64,000 bases of DNA from Cephalopachus bancanus. Lineage: Eukaryota > Chordata > Mammalia > Primates > Tarsiidae. Within the stretch, counting starts at the first letter, position 1. The number at the start of each line of letters is the position of its first letter. The stretch is taken from the NCBI GenBank assembly GCA_027257055.1, contig JAPVLO010000206.1, positions 2,542,001 to 2,606,000 of the forward strand, read 5' to 3'. Position numbers and translations under genes: made by a program. Of this stretch, positions 11,766 to 22,600 are shown in pieces. The notes under the pieces were generated by a model. That model saw nothing but the letters and a program-made list of their open reading frames with translations, ran no database searches and had not been told where the DNA came from.

Positions 11766-12280
11766 CATTTCTAACGCCAACAGCAAGCTCCATTTCCTCT
11801 CTGACTGTCCTGGGAATCGTGCCCTCACCCTTCGCTTAAGATGTGGGTGAATTCCTGAGTTTTTCTCTCGACAAACAATGAATTCGCTTCTTTTTCCTCC
11901 AAACACATGTGTGCAAATCGCCTGTTTTGGCTAAAAATCAAGCCAGGCACACGTCGACCCCCTCCAACTGCAGAAAAGTAAACACAGGGCCAGCGAGGAC
12001 ACAGTTGAAAGAGGAGAAAATGTCCACCTCTTCTAGTTCATCTGAGAAGCTTATTTTATAAGAAACTGTGGACTTGCAGGACTATAAATGAGACCGTCCA
12101 GACCTCCCAGGCTCCACGGTGATGCGGAACTTCCCCCCATCAAGCCCCTCAGGACCATATCTGCATAATAGACATAATTACTATGATCAGAGTGAGTGAC
12201 AGAAACACTGTCATTAAAATTGTTGTGTAAGCTTACTTTTTTGTTTTTGCCTATGGTGAATTAAGATCATTTCCCTGTCC
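11766..12280. other. Unique or unrecognised sequence
   Basis: No gene or clear repeat recognised. Confidence 0.45.
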
Positions 12281-12288
12281 TCTTGAAA

Positions 12289-12372
12289 GGATACAGCTGT
12301 CCGGCTTCTCTTCCCCTCCCCCTCTCTCCCTCCCTCCCCTCCCCTACTTCCCTCACCTCTCCTCCCTCCTAT
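12289..12372 (+). repeat. Polypyrimidine tract
   Basis: Almost uninterrupted C/T run (tcccctccccctctctccct and on) of about 70 bases, a mirror-rich homopurine-homopyrimidine tract on the other strand. Confidence 0.85.
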
Positions 12373-12763
12373 TCCTGCATTATCCAGTGGACGGACTCCC
12401 AGTATTTTTCTCTGGGATCTAACCAAAAGGCTCCCCCTTGCCCTTTTAATTTTAGGTTGCAAATCTTCTCTGACCTGGTCACTCTCCCCTGCTCAGGAGT
12501 TTGGGAAGCAATTACCCATCACCACCCACCCAGAGGGCTGCACAGATTTCTTGCTTTGTCTGGGAATCAGCACCACGTGTGGGCTTCCAAGAGGAAACCC
12601 GCTGGTGGCACCGGACCCCTGGCTGGCAGTGGGAACTGAGCTCTAGGGGATCGTGTCTGAAGTCCACCCGGTGGTAAAGGAGCATGGTACAAAGACTCAC
12701 CTTTGGCTGGAAATTGCTGCCAGCCCTGAAAAGCAGGGCATCCGCGTAGAAAGTCGCAAGCCA
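12373..12763. other. Unique or unrecognised sequence
   Basis: GC-moderate stretch without a recognised gene or repeat; overlapping frames on both strands have no family signal. Confidence 0.45.
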
Positions 12764-12873
12764 CATGTTAATTTAATTTAATTTATTTAGTTTTGAGAAA
12801 GTAGGATTTATTGAGAGGACAGAAAAGCTCCCAGAGCAGGAGGGGACCAGGGGGATGCCCCGCATGTTAATTT
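12764..12873 (-). mobile_element. Retroposed LTR-transcript end (88 bp) with 11-bp target duplication
   Basis: Perfect flanks catgttaattt at 12764-12774 and 12863-12873. Read on the minus strand, the insert runs into AATAAA and then an A-rich tail. Bases 12794-12833 match 44141-44180 in reverse complement at 36 of 40 positions; that is the polyadenylation-signal region of the LTR at 44 kb. It is therefore a copy of the polyadenylated end of a transcript from that LTR family, inserted without the rest of the element. Confidence 0.8.
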
Positions 12874-12907
12874 TTTAAAAAACTAAAAGCAATTTTAAAA
12901 TGGCCAT

Positions 12908-13330
12908 TTGTATTTGTTTCCTAGGGCTGCAATGACTATGAATTACCACAAACCGGGGTCTTAAAATGATAGGAATTGATTCTATCACAGTTACGGAGGC
13001 CGGAAGTTCAAAACCAAGGTGATGGCAGGCCGTGCTCCCCTGGATACCTCTAGAGAAGATCTCTCCTTCCTCTTAGCTTCCGGTGGCTCCCGGCCACCCT
13101 TGGTGTTCTTGGCTTGAAGCTGTGTCACTCCAGTCTCTGCCTCTGGCTTCATGTGGCCTTCTTTTCCTGTGTCTGCGTGCCCTCTCTTCTTAAGGACAGT
13201 CACCCGCTTTGACACCTACCTGAATCCAGTAAGATCTCATCGTAACTAATTACATCTGCAAAGCCACTAATCTGAAATCTGAGGTTCCAAGAGGACATTA
13301 ATTTGGGGGATCACTAGTCACACCAGTACA
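12908..13330 (+). repeat. MLT1-type MaLR LTR
   Basis: Continuous match to MLT1 landmarks: 'tgtatttgtttcctagggct', 'gaattaccacaaaccggg', 'cggaggccggaagttcaaaa', 'tggctcccggccacccttgg', 'atggccttcttttcctgtgt', 'taattacatctgcaaagcc'. Confidence 0.9.
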
Positions 13331-13734
13331 CAATTTGATAACTACAGACAGATCAACAGATTTTTTTAAACATTTTCTCTGGAATTATTCACATTCTCTG
13401 ATATAGCTTTCAAATATCCTCTAGGGGAGAAAGGAAACAATAAAAGGATATGTTTTCATTTATTCGTGTTAAAAATAAACTAAACCAATTTAAAAAAACA
13501 ACACTGGTTCTCCACGAGGGGCAATTTTTTCCCCCAGGGAGACATTCGGCAAAGCCTGGAGGCGTGTCCTGTTGTCGACTGAGTGTTGCTGGCATTTAGA
13601 GGTAGGGGACACGGCGGACCATCCTGCAGGGCACAGGTCAGCCCTTCCCAGCAAAGGGTCATCCAGCCTAAAACATCAATAGTGCCGAGGCTGAGAAGCC
13701 CTGATCTAGCACACAGAAAATCTCTTGAAAGCCC
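13331..13734. other. Unrecognised sequence, part old repeat
   Basis: 'ccccagggagacattcggca' to 'gctgagaagccctgatctag' (13533-13707) on the plus strand looks like an old hAT (MER-type) element, because 'ggggacacggcggaccatcc' to 'tgctgagaagccctg' follows that pattern, but I cannot fix the family. Confidence 0.4.
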
Positions 13735-14340
13735 CACTTTGATCATGTTTCCCTGCTGCTCAAATGGCTGCACATTATCTTTGAGAATTAAAGCTCCTTG
13801 GCCTTTCAGACCTTCCAGAACTTTCCCCAGAGTTCCCTTTCCAGCCTTCCCTCTCTTACCACTCCCCAACATGAACCCCTCCTGCTGGCCACTGGGCCTG
13901 CACATCCATCGCAGCTCACCCTACTCTGAAAATATCCACCCCCCCACCTCATCCCGCCACCTCAACCCTTACCCGTCTGTCAAGGACCAGCCAGAACTCC
14001 AACTCCTTCCAAAAACTGTCTGAGCCAGCCCTCTTGTCTTGCCTCCCCTGCCCACCTCCATCCAGTGCACTCCAGCCACCCAGGTCTCCTTACTTCATGC
14101 TGATGCTCCAAGCTCTCTTCCCCCTCTCTTTTCTGGCTCTTTGTAGGACTGGCTGTTTCGGCTTAAATGCTTTGAAGTCTTAAATGCCTGTGGCTCAGAA
14201 AGGCTCTCACTACCATCCTGTTCCCCTCCCCCCGCCCAGTCTGTCTTCACCTCTGTTGAGTTCTTCCTCACTCTTGTCACTCTAGAGTAACCTGTCTCTT
14301 CAGATGCCTTGCTTACTTCTTCTCTGACTTTTTTCTTGCA
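13735..14340 (+). repeat. LINE-2
   Basis: Plus-strand L2 3' region: 'gatcatgtttccctgctgct' and 'ttgagaattaaagctccttg' then a CT-rich run and 'ctccagccacccaggtctcc'. Decayed. Confidence 0.65.
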
Positions 14341-14428
14341 CTAGAATGTCCATACGGAGGACAGAAATCTCGCCAAGCTTGTTCAACAATATATCTCAGA
14401 CCCTTCACAACACCATGAGTCTAACTTA

Positions 14429-14721
14429 AAAGAAGTGTTCAGGCCGGGCTCAGTGGCTCAGCCTGTAATCCCGCGCCTTGGGAGCCTGAGCCCGCGGATT
14501 CGGGACCTGCCTGGGCAAGTTGGTGAGACCTCATCTCTACAATAAATCAAAAAATCAGCTGGGCATGGTGGCGCATGCCTGTAATTCCGGCTACTCGGAA
14601 GGCCGAGGCAGAAGGATCGCCAGAGCCCAGCAGGTCGAGGCTGCGGTGGCCGGGAGCGGCCACTGCACTCCAGTCTGGGCGACAGAGTGAGACTCCAACT
14701 CAAAAAATAAAAAAGTGTTCA
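14429..14721 (+). repeat. Alu SINE, young lemur-type, with target duplication
   Basis: Clean copy apart from a deletion in the left arm between 'ggagcctgag' and 'cccgcggattcgggacc'. Flanks aaaagaagtgttca / aaaaaagtgttca. Right arm shows the perfect inverted repeat GTGGCC-GGGAGC-GGCCAC (14646-14663). Confidence 0.95.
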
Positions 14722-14990
14722 ATTTGTTAAATGAATTATTCATTAAATGGGTACTCTAACTCATGTGCAAGCGATTGGTTATTTACCTCTTGGAGTATAC
14801 CTTTCTCATTCTCAAGAGCAGGACTGCCCCTTCCCCTCCCCTACCTGCACCTCCTAGCTAGTACAGCAGTGTACACTGCTTTCAAATGGTAGGTCCTTAA
14901 GTGCCTACCACAAATTTAATATCCACAGAGCTTACATGGGGGGTATTTCTAGATGTAGACTCCACAGCGAGTCTGCTTTATAGCTAATTC
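14722..14990. other. Unique or unrecognised sequence
   Basis: No gene or clear repeat recognised. Confidence 0.45.
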
Positions 14991-14995
14991 TACTT

Positions 14996-15279
14996 TGTTT
15001 TTGTCTGAGTCAGGGTCTCATTCTGTCACCCCCACTGGACTGCAGTGGCAGATCACAGCTCACCACAGCCTCAACCTCCTAGATTCAGACGGTCCTCCTG
15101 CCTCAGCCTCCTGGGTAGCTAGGACTATAAGTGTGCACCACTGCACCCAGCTAATTTAAAAAATTTTTTGTAGAGATGAGTTCTTGCTATGTTGCCTTGA
15201 ACTCTTGAGCTCAAGCAATCCTCCAGCCTCAGCCTCCCAAAGTGCTGTGATTGCTGGCCTGAGCCACCACACCTGGCCT
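14996..15279 (-). repeat. Alu SINE, AluJ-like
   Basis: 'gtctgagtcagggtctcatt' to 'gagccaccacacctggcc'. Flanks 'tatagctaattcta' / 'tatagctaactcta'. Confidence 0.9.
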
Positions 15280-15685
15280 ATAGCTAACTCTAAATGGTTG
15301 CTAGGGGAAGCAGGAAGCAGGATGCTGGCGGATTAGGTAAATTCACTTAGTGGGTGCTATAATCCGATGAAGATTTTAAAACTGTTACATGTCTACTGTT
15401 TTGTGGCACTGATATACCTCATTTATGATCACTAGGCTCGTCCTCCCTCTAGGAATGAATTTCCATTGGTCTGTTTATTAAAATCTACCCAGTTCTCTGC
15501 CCTGCAAACCCATCACAGCGCCTCTCTACTCCCGTTGGATTTCCTTCCCCTGGGGCAGTTGCAAAGAACTGTCCCTGGACCCACAAGGCATTTTGCCATC
15601 ATTTCCTTCAGCGACTTGTGGCAGGGAGGCTAATCCTCCTGGTAGCTCTCCTCCTCTTCTTTCATGGTTGTAGACGTTTTCGTCG
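15280..15685. other. Unique or unrecognised sequence
   Basis: No gene recognised. No repeat I can name. Confidence 0.45.
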
Positions 15686-15689
15686 GGAC

Positions 15690-15960
15690 ACCCAGTCAAA
15701 GATCGATGTCTCAGGCTCCCTTGCACTTAGGTATGGACGAGAGACAAAGTTTTGGCCAATGGGATGCGAAGGGAAGGTAGGTGTCAGTTCCTGTCATACG
15801 CTGGGAAGGTGAGTGCTTTTCCTTCCTGTCCCTCCTTCGGCTTCAAAGCGGATGTGGTAGTCCACCATGCAGCTGAGGACAATGTCCAAAGATGGGAGGA
15901 TAGTGAGATAGAAGGCGACTGGGTCAACAATCTCACAGTTGCCAGGCAGCCCCGATGAGG
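15690..15960 (+). repeat. Old interspersed repeat, family uncertain
   Basis: 'ggctcccttgcacttaggta', 'gttttggccaatgggatgcg' and 'aaagcggatgtggtagtcca' follow the text of a common ancient mammalian repeat that I know by sight but cannot name securely. Confidence 0.5.
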
Positions 15961-16080
15961 GGTCAGGAAGTCCCATGAGAGAGAGAGAGAATTTTCTATC
16001 TTGTTCAATTGATGTGACTTGGGGTCTGGTTCAAAAAGAATTTATAGCCTCATGCTTTTCCCCAACTTTCTCACATAGAA

Positions 16081-16400
16081 AAGTCAGCAGTACTTGGCTG
16101 GGTGTGGTAGCTCACGGCTATAATCGCAGCACTTTGAGAGGCTGAGGCAGGGGGATGGCTTGAGTCCAGAAGTTGGAGAACAGCCTAAACAACATAATGA
16201 GACCTTGTCTCTACCAAAAAAAATTTTTTTAATTAGCCAGGCGAGCACCTGTAGTCCCAACTACTCAGGACGGTGAGGTGGGAGGGTTGCCTGAACCCAG
16301 AAGGTCAAGGCTTCAGTAAGCAGTCATCTGAGGCACTGCACTCCAGCCTGGACAACAGAGTGAGACCCCCGACTCAAAAAAGAAAAGTAAGTCAGCAGTG
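16081..16400 (+). repeat. Alu SINE, AluJ-like
   Basis: 'ggctgggtgtggtagctcac' to 'gaccccc gactcaaaaaaga'; flanks 'aagtcagcagt' on both sides (16081-16091 and about 16390-16400). Confidence 0.9.
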
Positions 16401-17060
16401 CCATCTCCATTTTGCCTGTGTTTCCCTGGCCTCCTCAGCCACCCAAGAGACGCTTCATTGGTCTATCCTCGGCCTTCTCTCAGCTCCAACCCTGGTCTTG
16501 CCCTTGGGTACTGGATCAGGCTATACCATGGTATCTGGGAGCCCGAGCAGGCTTCTCTCCCACCAGCAACACTCTACCTTCCCAGGTGGAATCGCCCTCC
16601 TTTTTCTCAGCTCTCCCTGAGGTTTTATTTATTGCCCCAAGATGGAAACCCAGTTTCTTTCACCTTAGCAATGGCTCTGGGATGTGTCATCTGAGCTCGT
16701 TGCAGTGGATTGTTTGTTATTAGAGACCCCCCCCTCAAACATGAGTACTCTTTACTGATGTTAAAGCGCTCTCGGGTGGTCTCTTATGTACCTCCCGGAC
16801 CCACCATTGGTTGAACACAGATACCATCGTGTCCCTAAGCAGTCCAAAGAAGGCAGCCGGGGAGGAAGGTGGAGTTAGTTAACTCATTCTCACAACACAA
16901 GTTAAGCATGTCTTCAAGGCACCATCCTAGGCATGAGAAGGCATTGCTGAGCAGCTAGGGAAAGGTCGACAAGGACGAAGAGACGGAGGAACAGAGGAAG
17001 GAAAGAGAGGAGAATGGGAGGGAAAAAATCAGTGGTTCCAGATTGCGATGAGGGTGCTGT
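16401..17060. other. Unique or unrecognised sequence
   Basis: Three overlapping plus-strand open frames (16273-16723) read through this stretch, but none shows a recognised domain and part of them is Alu. No gene called. Confidence 0.45.
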
Positions 17061-17062
17061 GA

Positions 17063-17391
17063 AAAAATACAACAGGGAGCCGGGCTCAGTGGCTCAGCCT
17101 GTGATCCCCCACCTTTGGGAGGCCGAGGTGAGTGGATTGCCCGAGCCCGCGGGTTCGAGACCCACCTGGGCAACTTGGCGAGACCGCATCGCTACAATAA
17201 ATCAAAAAATCAGCCGGGTGTGGTCACGCGCGCCTGTAGTTCCAGCTACTCGAAAGGCTGAGGCGGAAGGATCGCCGCAGCCCGGCAGGTCGAGGCTGCG
17301 GTGGCCGGGAGCGGCCGCGGCACTCCAGTCTGGGAGACAGAGTGAGACTTCAACTCAAAAAAAAAGAAAAGAAAAGAAAATACAACAGGGA
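17063..17391 (+). repeat. Alu SINE, young lemur-type, with target duplication
   Basis: Near-consensus young copy; flanks 'aaaatacaacaggga' on both sides. CpG content is still high, including gcggccgcgg near 17313, which argues for a recent insertion. Confidence 0.95.
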
Positions 17392-17652
17392 ATGGGTCAG
17401 AGTAAGTCTCTCCGGGGAGACACGGACTGATCCGAGGCTCAGACACCCTAGTCGTGGGGATGACGCTGCGGGGAAGACAGCAGCAAAGGCTAAGGCCTGC
17501 TGGGTGTGCTGAGGGGAAGTGGTGGAGAAGAACACAAGATGGGATCAGCCATGCCCCTGCCAGCCCTCAGAAGTTCACACCTAGCGGTGGGAAAGTCTGG
17601 ACGATAGGACATGAGGAGCCTACCTAGAACTAACGTTCTTCCCAGCAATAAC

Positions 17653-17969
17653 AAAGGGGTTTTAGCGGGGCTCCGTGGCTCAGCCTATAATTTCAGCACT
17701 TTGGGAGCTGAGGCGAATGGATTGCCTGAGCCCGTGGGTTCGAGACCCACCTAGGCAACTTGGTGAGACCTCGTCTCTACAATAAATCAAAAAATTAGCC
17801 AGGCATGGTAGCGCACACCTGTAGTCCCGGCTACTTGGAAGGCTGAGGTGGAAGGATCGCCAGAGCTCAGCAGGTCGACACTGGGGTGGCCATGAGTATG
17901 TCACTGCACTCCAGCTTGGGCAACAGAGTGAAATTCCAACTCAAAAAAAAAAAAAAGAAAGGGGCTTTA
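17653..17969 (+). repeat. Alu SINE, lemur-type, with target duplication
   Basis: Linker 'ctacaataaatcaaaaaatt' and ending 'attccaactcaaaa'. Flanks aaaggggtttta (17653-17664) and aaaggggcttta (17958-17969). Confidence 0.95.
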
Positions 17970-18430
17970 AAAACCTCTGGAAATCTGAGCTCTTGTGCCC
18001 AATCCCCTGGCATCTCATGTCCTTTGGAGAGATTCTGCCTGCAGTGTTTACACTTGTATGTGTGGCTCTTGTGATAATGACAACAAGTATGGATAGTTGA
18101 CACCACTGCCAGACCTCCATGTTGAAGGTATTCTCTTCCATTCCCTCTAAAATGCAGACCTTTCAGCAAACACAGACTGCAAAACCTTCTCTTTCTAAGC
18201 CGGGATACTTTGTGGAACAACTCATCCTACAAGCAGGGCCGGGAGTCTGAAAAAGAAAATTCTTACCTTGAAACTCCTTTTTTTCTGAATATATGACATT
18301 ACAGACCACATAGTCCCACCTCAGCTTTGAGTGACCCAGGAGAAGGGTTCAAGGTTTTCTAGAATCTATTTCTGCTGGTCTCTGTGACACACCTCCCATT
18401 CTCTGTGATGTCACAGAAGTCACGGTAGGC
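17970..18430. other. Unique or unrecognised sequence
   Basis: No gene or clear repeat. A near-palindromic 'ctctgtgatgtcacagaagt' at 18401-18420 contains a CRE/AP-1-like half site. Confidence 0.4.
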
Positions 18431-18439
18431 GGGTCCACG

Positions 18440-18700
18440 GTCAGTTATTCATTTACTGCCTGTGCTGTCAGGAAGGATACCGTGGGCTGGCCATTGTCTC
18501 TGCCTTCGGGAAGTTTAAGTCTTATGGGGAACACAAAGCAGGTAAGCTTTAGGGTGATAACCACTACGGAAGAGAAAAGCAGGTCCCTGTAGAAACAGCC
18601 CTCTACAGTGTTCAGCCCTGGACTGAGAAGGCTCAACTCTCCTCAAAGTTCTCACCCTTCTTGAGAAACTTGTCCTGATCTTTGAAGACTTTTGCCTCGT
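18440..18700 (+). repeat. Possible L2-type old repeat
   Basis: 'ctctgccttcgggaagttta' and 'agtcttatggggaacacaaa' have the order of an old L2-related element. Weak. Confidence 0.35.
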
Positions 18701-18849
18701 GACAAACACTGAAGACAGAATAGGAGCCACCAGTCCTGCTTTCTGTCCCTGGCCTGCATTATACCACTTCTCCATGCATGATGTCATCCGGTTCTTCTTC
18801 TCCAAACGTAGTCCAAATATCCTGCATTGCTCACAGTGTAACAGAAAAT

Positions 18850-19015
18850 GATGTGGGAAGTGGCAAGAGCCCAGCATTTGGCCTGAGATGATCTGGGCTC
18901 AAATCCCAGCTCTGCCTCAGAGAAGTCCCGGCACACTCCGAGGATAACTCCCGTCCCCACTCACAGGGTTATTGTGAGGTTCAATGTGATCATTTACATG
19001 AAAATGCTCTGCAAA
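18850..19015 (+). repeat. MIR SINE
   Basis: 'tgatctgggctcaaatccca', 'gctctgcctcagagaagtcc', 'cacagggttattgtgaggtt' are in MIR order on the plus strand. Confidence 0.75.
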
Positions 19016-20990
19016 CCATGGCGCATTATTCCCCTGTCAGCTGTTATTTCACAAGTCTTAGCATATTCTGGACTTCAGTTTTTCCTGACACTAATATACA
19101 GATTCCTGCTATTCTTTTGTGACACCCGTCATTATGAGCCCCTCCTTCCATCTTTTGTCTGTGTTCATTTAAACTCCAAGCTATAATGGCTCCCCCCACT
19201 ACCACCACGCTCGTTCCTTCAACTGCCTTTTTTTCCTTCCTTGTGATTTTCTCAAATGGTACAGATGAGATGTCACTGAAAGCTTTGCAACCTTCCAGGA
19301 CCTTTCGGAGTCATCCTCAAATCCAAATTCCAGACATCTCCTTGTTCCATTTCACCAACTTGGAAAATCAGAAAGGTCCTTTCAATCCAGATCATAATCA
19401 TCTCTCTCGGATGGGTGTCAAATAAAGATCAGTGTCGCCCTTGGCTTTCCATGAAATCTGTCCCATTTTCTGTGGCCCTAGAGAAACAATGTGGAAGCCA
19501 TGAGGGTCAGAATTTCCTATGAGGTTCTGAAATGGTGGTTCAGCACCTCGGCAGCTATTTACCTGGAGACTTTCCAGAGTTTTCTCAGTGCTCCTATACC
19601 TACCCTGAAGCAGACGACCCAGTCAAACCCAAAAGCCTGGCTCAGCTTGGTCTTGCCAGCTGCCATGATTCTATTCACTGCCCATCAACACAGAGCACAC
19701 CTCCCAGGCAGTTTGTGGCAGGTGAGGCAAACTGGCAGCCAATTTACACCTGGCCTGGGAGGCAGATCCTTTCTTCCAGGACCTACCCAGATACAACTCA
19801 ATGATGAGCTTCCCTTCTTTGACCGAGCTGGCCACCATGGACCCTGGTGGCAACTGACCAGCAGCGTTTCTGTTCCTAGCAATAGCGGAGGACTTAGCTT
19901 TGGAGCACAGGGAGTCAGAGCAGGAATGTTATAATCCATCACTTGGAAAGTTCCAGGGGTTGCCAGGTGACATCATAGCAGGGGCCTGGGAAGAAGTTCT
20001 TAAGCAGACAGGCAGGCAAGCAGAGCGTGTGGATGAATCCGGTTTATAAGTACACACACGTGAAAACTCAAGCACACAGGAAGGAAATTCACATCACTTT
20101 TTTTTCCACTTAAAGAGGTTGCTGGGTAATTGCGGTTCAGATGCAGCTTCCTCCCTGGAAGGGCTTTACTGCCAGTGACAGGGACCAGGGAAGTAAGCGG
20201 GAAGGGAGGGGACAGCCTGGTGACGCTGGCAAGAACACTCCTTCCGAGCTGTGGGCAAACAAGCCAGGGTCCCAGCACGCCATGAAGGGAGGCTTCATCC
20301 CAGAACTCACGGCATTCCTCCCTGGCTGGGGCGGGGTGGTCCCTGGAAACACAGTGACACATACCCAAAGAGCATTCTTTTCAGGAGGATGTGGCCCTTG
20401 AGCGTGGCAGAGCTGTGGCTGTATCCCAGCTCCCGGCCTCTGACCTTTGGTTTGCCAAGCGACAGCACCTTTCTTCAGAGTGGTGAGGAGTCTCCAAGGG
20501 TGTGCATGTGTTTTCAAACAAAGACGTGGGAGTCGTTCGGTGACTGTGTAGAACAAGTCTTTTTCTTTCTTTCCTTTTTTTAGCCTTCTTATTTCAATCT
20601 ACCCATCTTCTATCCTTATTACCAAATGTCACTGAATCCCCCATGTCTGACAGAAACAACTATTGTTTGCTTGAAACACAGGTTCATTTATATGCTGGAA
20701 TATGACACACCTTACAAACAGCAAATCAAGAAGCATTCCGAAAAATAAGCACTGGCTAGAAAACAGATGTAACTTTATATTGTCCAAAACACTCAACGGG
20801 GAAACACCATCGTTTTCCCTCGTTGTTGTCAGAGCCATTGATACACCTCATCTTTTAAATTCGGAGTACTTTTTAAAAATGTGAGTCCTCTTAGGATCAG
20901 ACCATTAAAGCCTGAGATTTTTGCTGTTGTTTTGGCCATGATTTCTGAATTGTTTAGGGATTTTCTTGGAGTTGTTTGAGAACGTGTGCT
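19016..20990. other. Two kilobases of unique or unrecognised sequence
   Basis: Several open frames of 60-147 codons overlap on both strands (notably 19491-19934 and 20137-20583). None shows a recognised motif, and none is bounded by convincing splice sites that I can tie to a known protein. No Alu or L1. This is one of the least repeat-loaded parts of the window. Confidence 0.45.
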
Positions 20991-21023
20991 CTTTTTATTT
21001 TATTTTATTTTATTTTTATTTTA
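20991..21023 (+). repeat. (TTTTA)n-like microsatellite
   Basis: Runs of TTTTATTTTATTT ending in 'ttttatttta tgg'. Short and imperfect. Confidence 0.8.
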
Positions 21024-22030
21024 TGGAAATATTGACCCATCGGGATTTACTTAAATCCTCCTTGGTTATGGGCCTCCAAAGACAAAGCCATATCCATGGC
21101 AACCGCAGGCCACCCAGTAGAAGAGAGAACACATCCAGACACAGCATAATAGCTCTGTTTACTGATGACTAAGGTCTTGAAAGCACTACTGTACGTTCCG
21201 ACTCACAGCTTGGGGCAGGACTCCAGCCTGTCCACATCCTCCAGGTCTGGCATCTATAATCAGGGCCACAGAAAGAGAGGGAAGGCCCTTTCCCACACCT
21301 CAGTTGCTCTTCTCTGGGAGTGAAGGATATGCCATTTCTCCCAAGGCTCTGGATGGCTCTGCAGGATGGAAGTAGGCTGGACAGGGACCGAGAATGTGAG
21401 GGCCTTTGGAGCCCTCGTGGCCCCAGGGGTTTCCCTGCTGAAGTCCAGCCCTGGGCAGCTGCCCTGTGAGGCAGGCCCTGCAGGAACAGCCTCATGCCCT
21501 GCTAGAGCCGGGGTCACACCCAAGAGTTTTGTGACTTCCCCTTTGATCCCGTCTTGTTTGTGTGATCTGGTCAACACACGAACCCAAGTAAAGGCCTGTG
21601 CACACCAGTCTCTCAATTTTCTGGGACACAAAACAAGAACTCGAGCATCTCTCATCAAACTGCTATGCAAGATCAAGTCTCAGGCTTGGGAAGAGTTTTC
21701 AGGCAGTGAGTCCAGCGGTTCCTTTGGAAAGGGAGTGAGTTCATCAGAGAAAGCATCAGAATGGAAAGAACTCTAGTCCAAAGGGCTTTTATTGAAACTC
21801 AAAACATACCATAGTCCTCCATGGGAAGATTGCCGTTGCCCCCATATGGGAGGCAGGGGCTGTGAAGGACGGGGAAACAGCCCAGGGGCAATTCAACCCC
21901 ACGTGCCTGCACTCCCAGGGTCCTCCCAGTGAATGAGGAAAGCCACCCTAGGGCACTTAAATTGTGGAAGTTACCACCAAGGGGAGGAAGAAGGGAAGAA
22001 AAACCCATGCATCATTCATAGCAGCTTGGG
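21024..22030. other. One kilobase of unique or unrecognised sequence
   Basis: GC-moderate, with overlapping frames on both strands (21169-21776) and no recognised domain. No interspersed repeat seen. Confidence 0.45.
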
Positions 22031-22033
22031 CTT

Positions 22034-22278
22034 CTTTTTTTATTTTTATTTTTATTTTTTGAATCAGAGTCTCACTGTCACCCAGGCTGGAGTGCAGTGT
22101 CCTGATCCTAGCTCACAGCAGCCCTGACCTCCTGGGCTCAGGTGATCCTCCCTCCTCAGCTTTCCTAGCAGCCAAGACTACAAGCGCAAGCCACCACACC
22201 CAGCTATTTTTTTTTTTTTTGGTAGGGTCAGAGTCTCACTATGTTGCCCAGGCTGGTCCCAAACTCCTGGGCTCTCAG
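22034..22278 (-). repeat. Alu SINE, truncated at its head
   Basis: Poly-T tail, 'gaatcagagtctcactgtca' and 'ccaggctggtcccaaactcc'; the left-arm start is missing after 'gggctctcag'. Confidence 0.9.
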
Positions 22279-22376
22279 TTGTGTTCTTTTATGTCTTCTG
22301 CATGTGGCTTCTATATACATATTTCTTTGAATTTCTGAAATGTTCCAGCAGTCGAAACAATTTGAAAATCACAGCT

Positions 22377-22424
22377 CAGGAGAAGAAAGGGAAGAGCAAG
22401 AGGAAGAGAGAGGAGGAAGTGTGA
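22377..22424 (+). repeat. Purine-rich tract
   Basis: 'ggagaagaaagggaagagca' and following bases are nearly all purine. Confidence 0.6.
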
Positions 22425-22484
22425 GAACACAGAGGTGTCCTTGAGCAGCACGCACACACATCCGTTAGCTCACGTTGACCTGAT

Positions 22485-22600
22485 CAGGCAGGCGTTGCGT
22501 TTTCTATTGCTTTTTATAGATGAAGAAACTAGGATTTAGAGAAAATACAGAATTTTCCCCAAGGTCGCACACTAGCAGAGTCATCCCAAGTCATGTGTCA
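22485..22600 (-). repeat. MIR SINE fragment
   Basis: 'ttatagatgaagaaactagg' and 'ccccaaggtcgcacactagc' are minus-strand MIR landmarks. Confidence 0.65.

Noticed and set aside
17310..17325. Isolated GC-rich GCGGCCGC-like site
   Set aside because: It is part of the right-arm hairpin of a young Alu, not a CpG island landmark.
18401..18420. CRE-like palindrome ctctgtgatgtcacagaagt
   Set aside because: Short symmetrical word without supporting promoter context.
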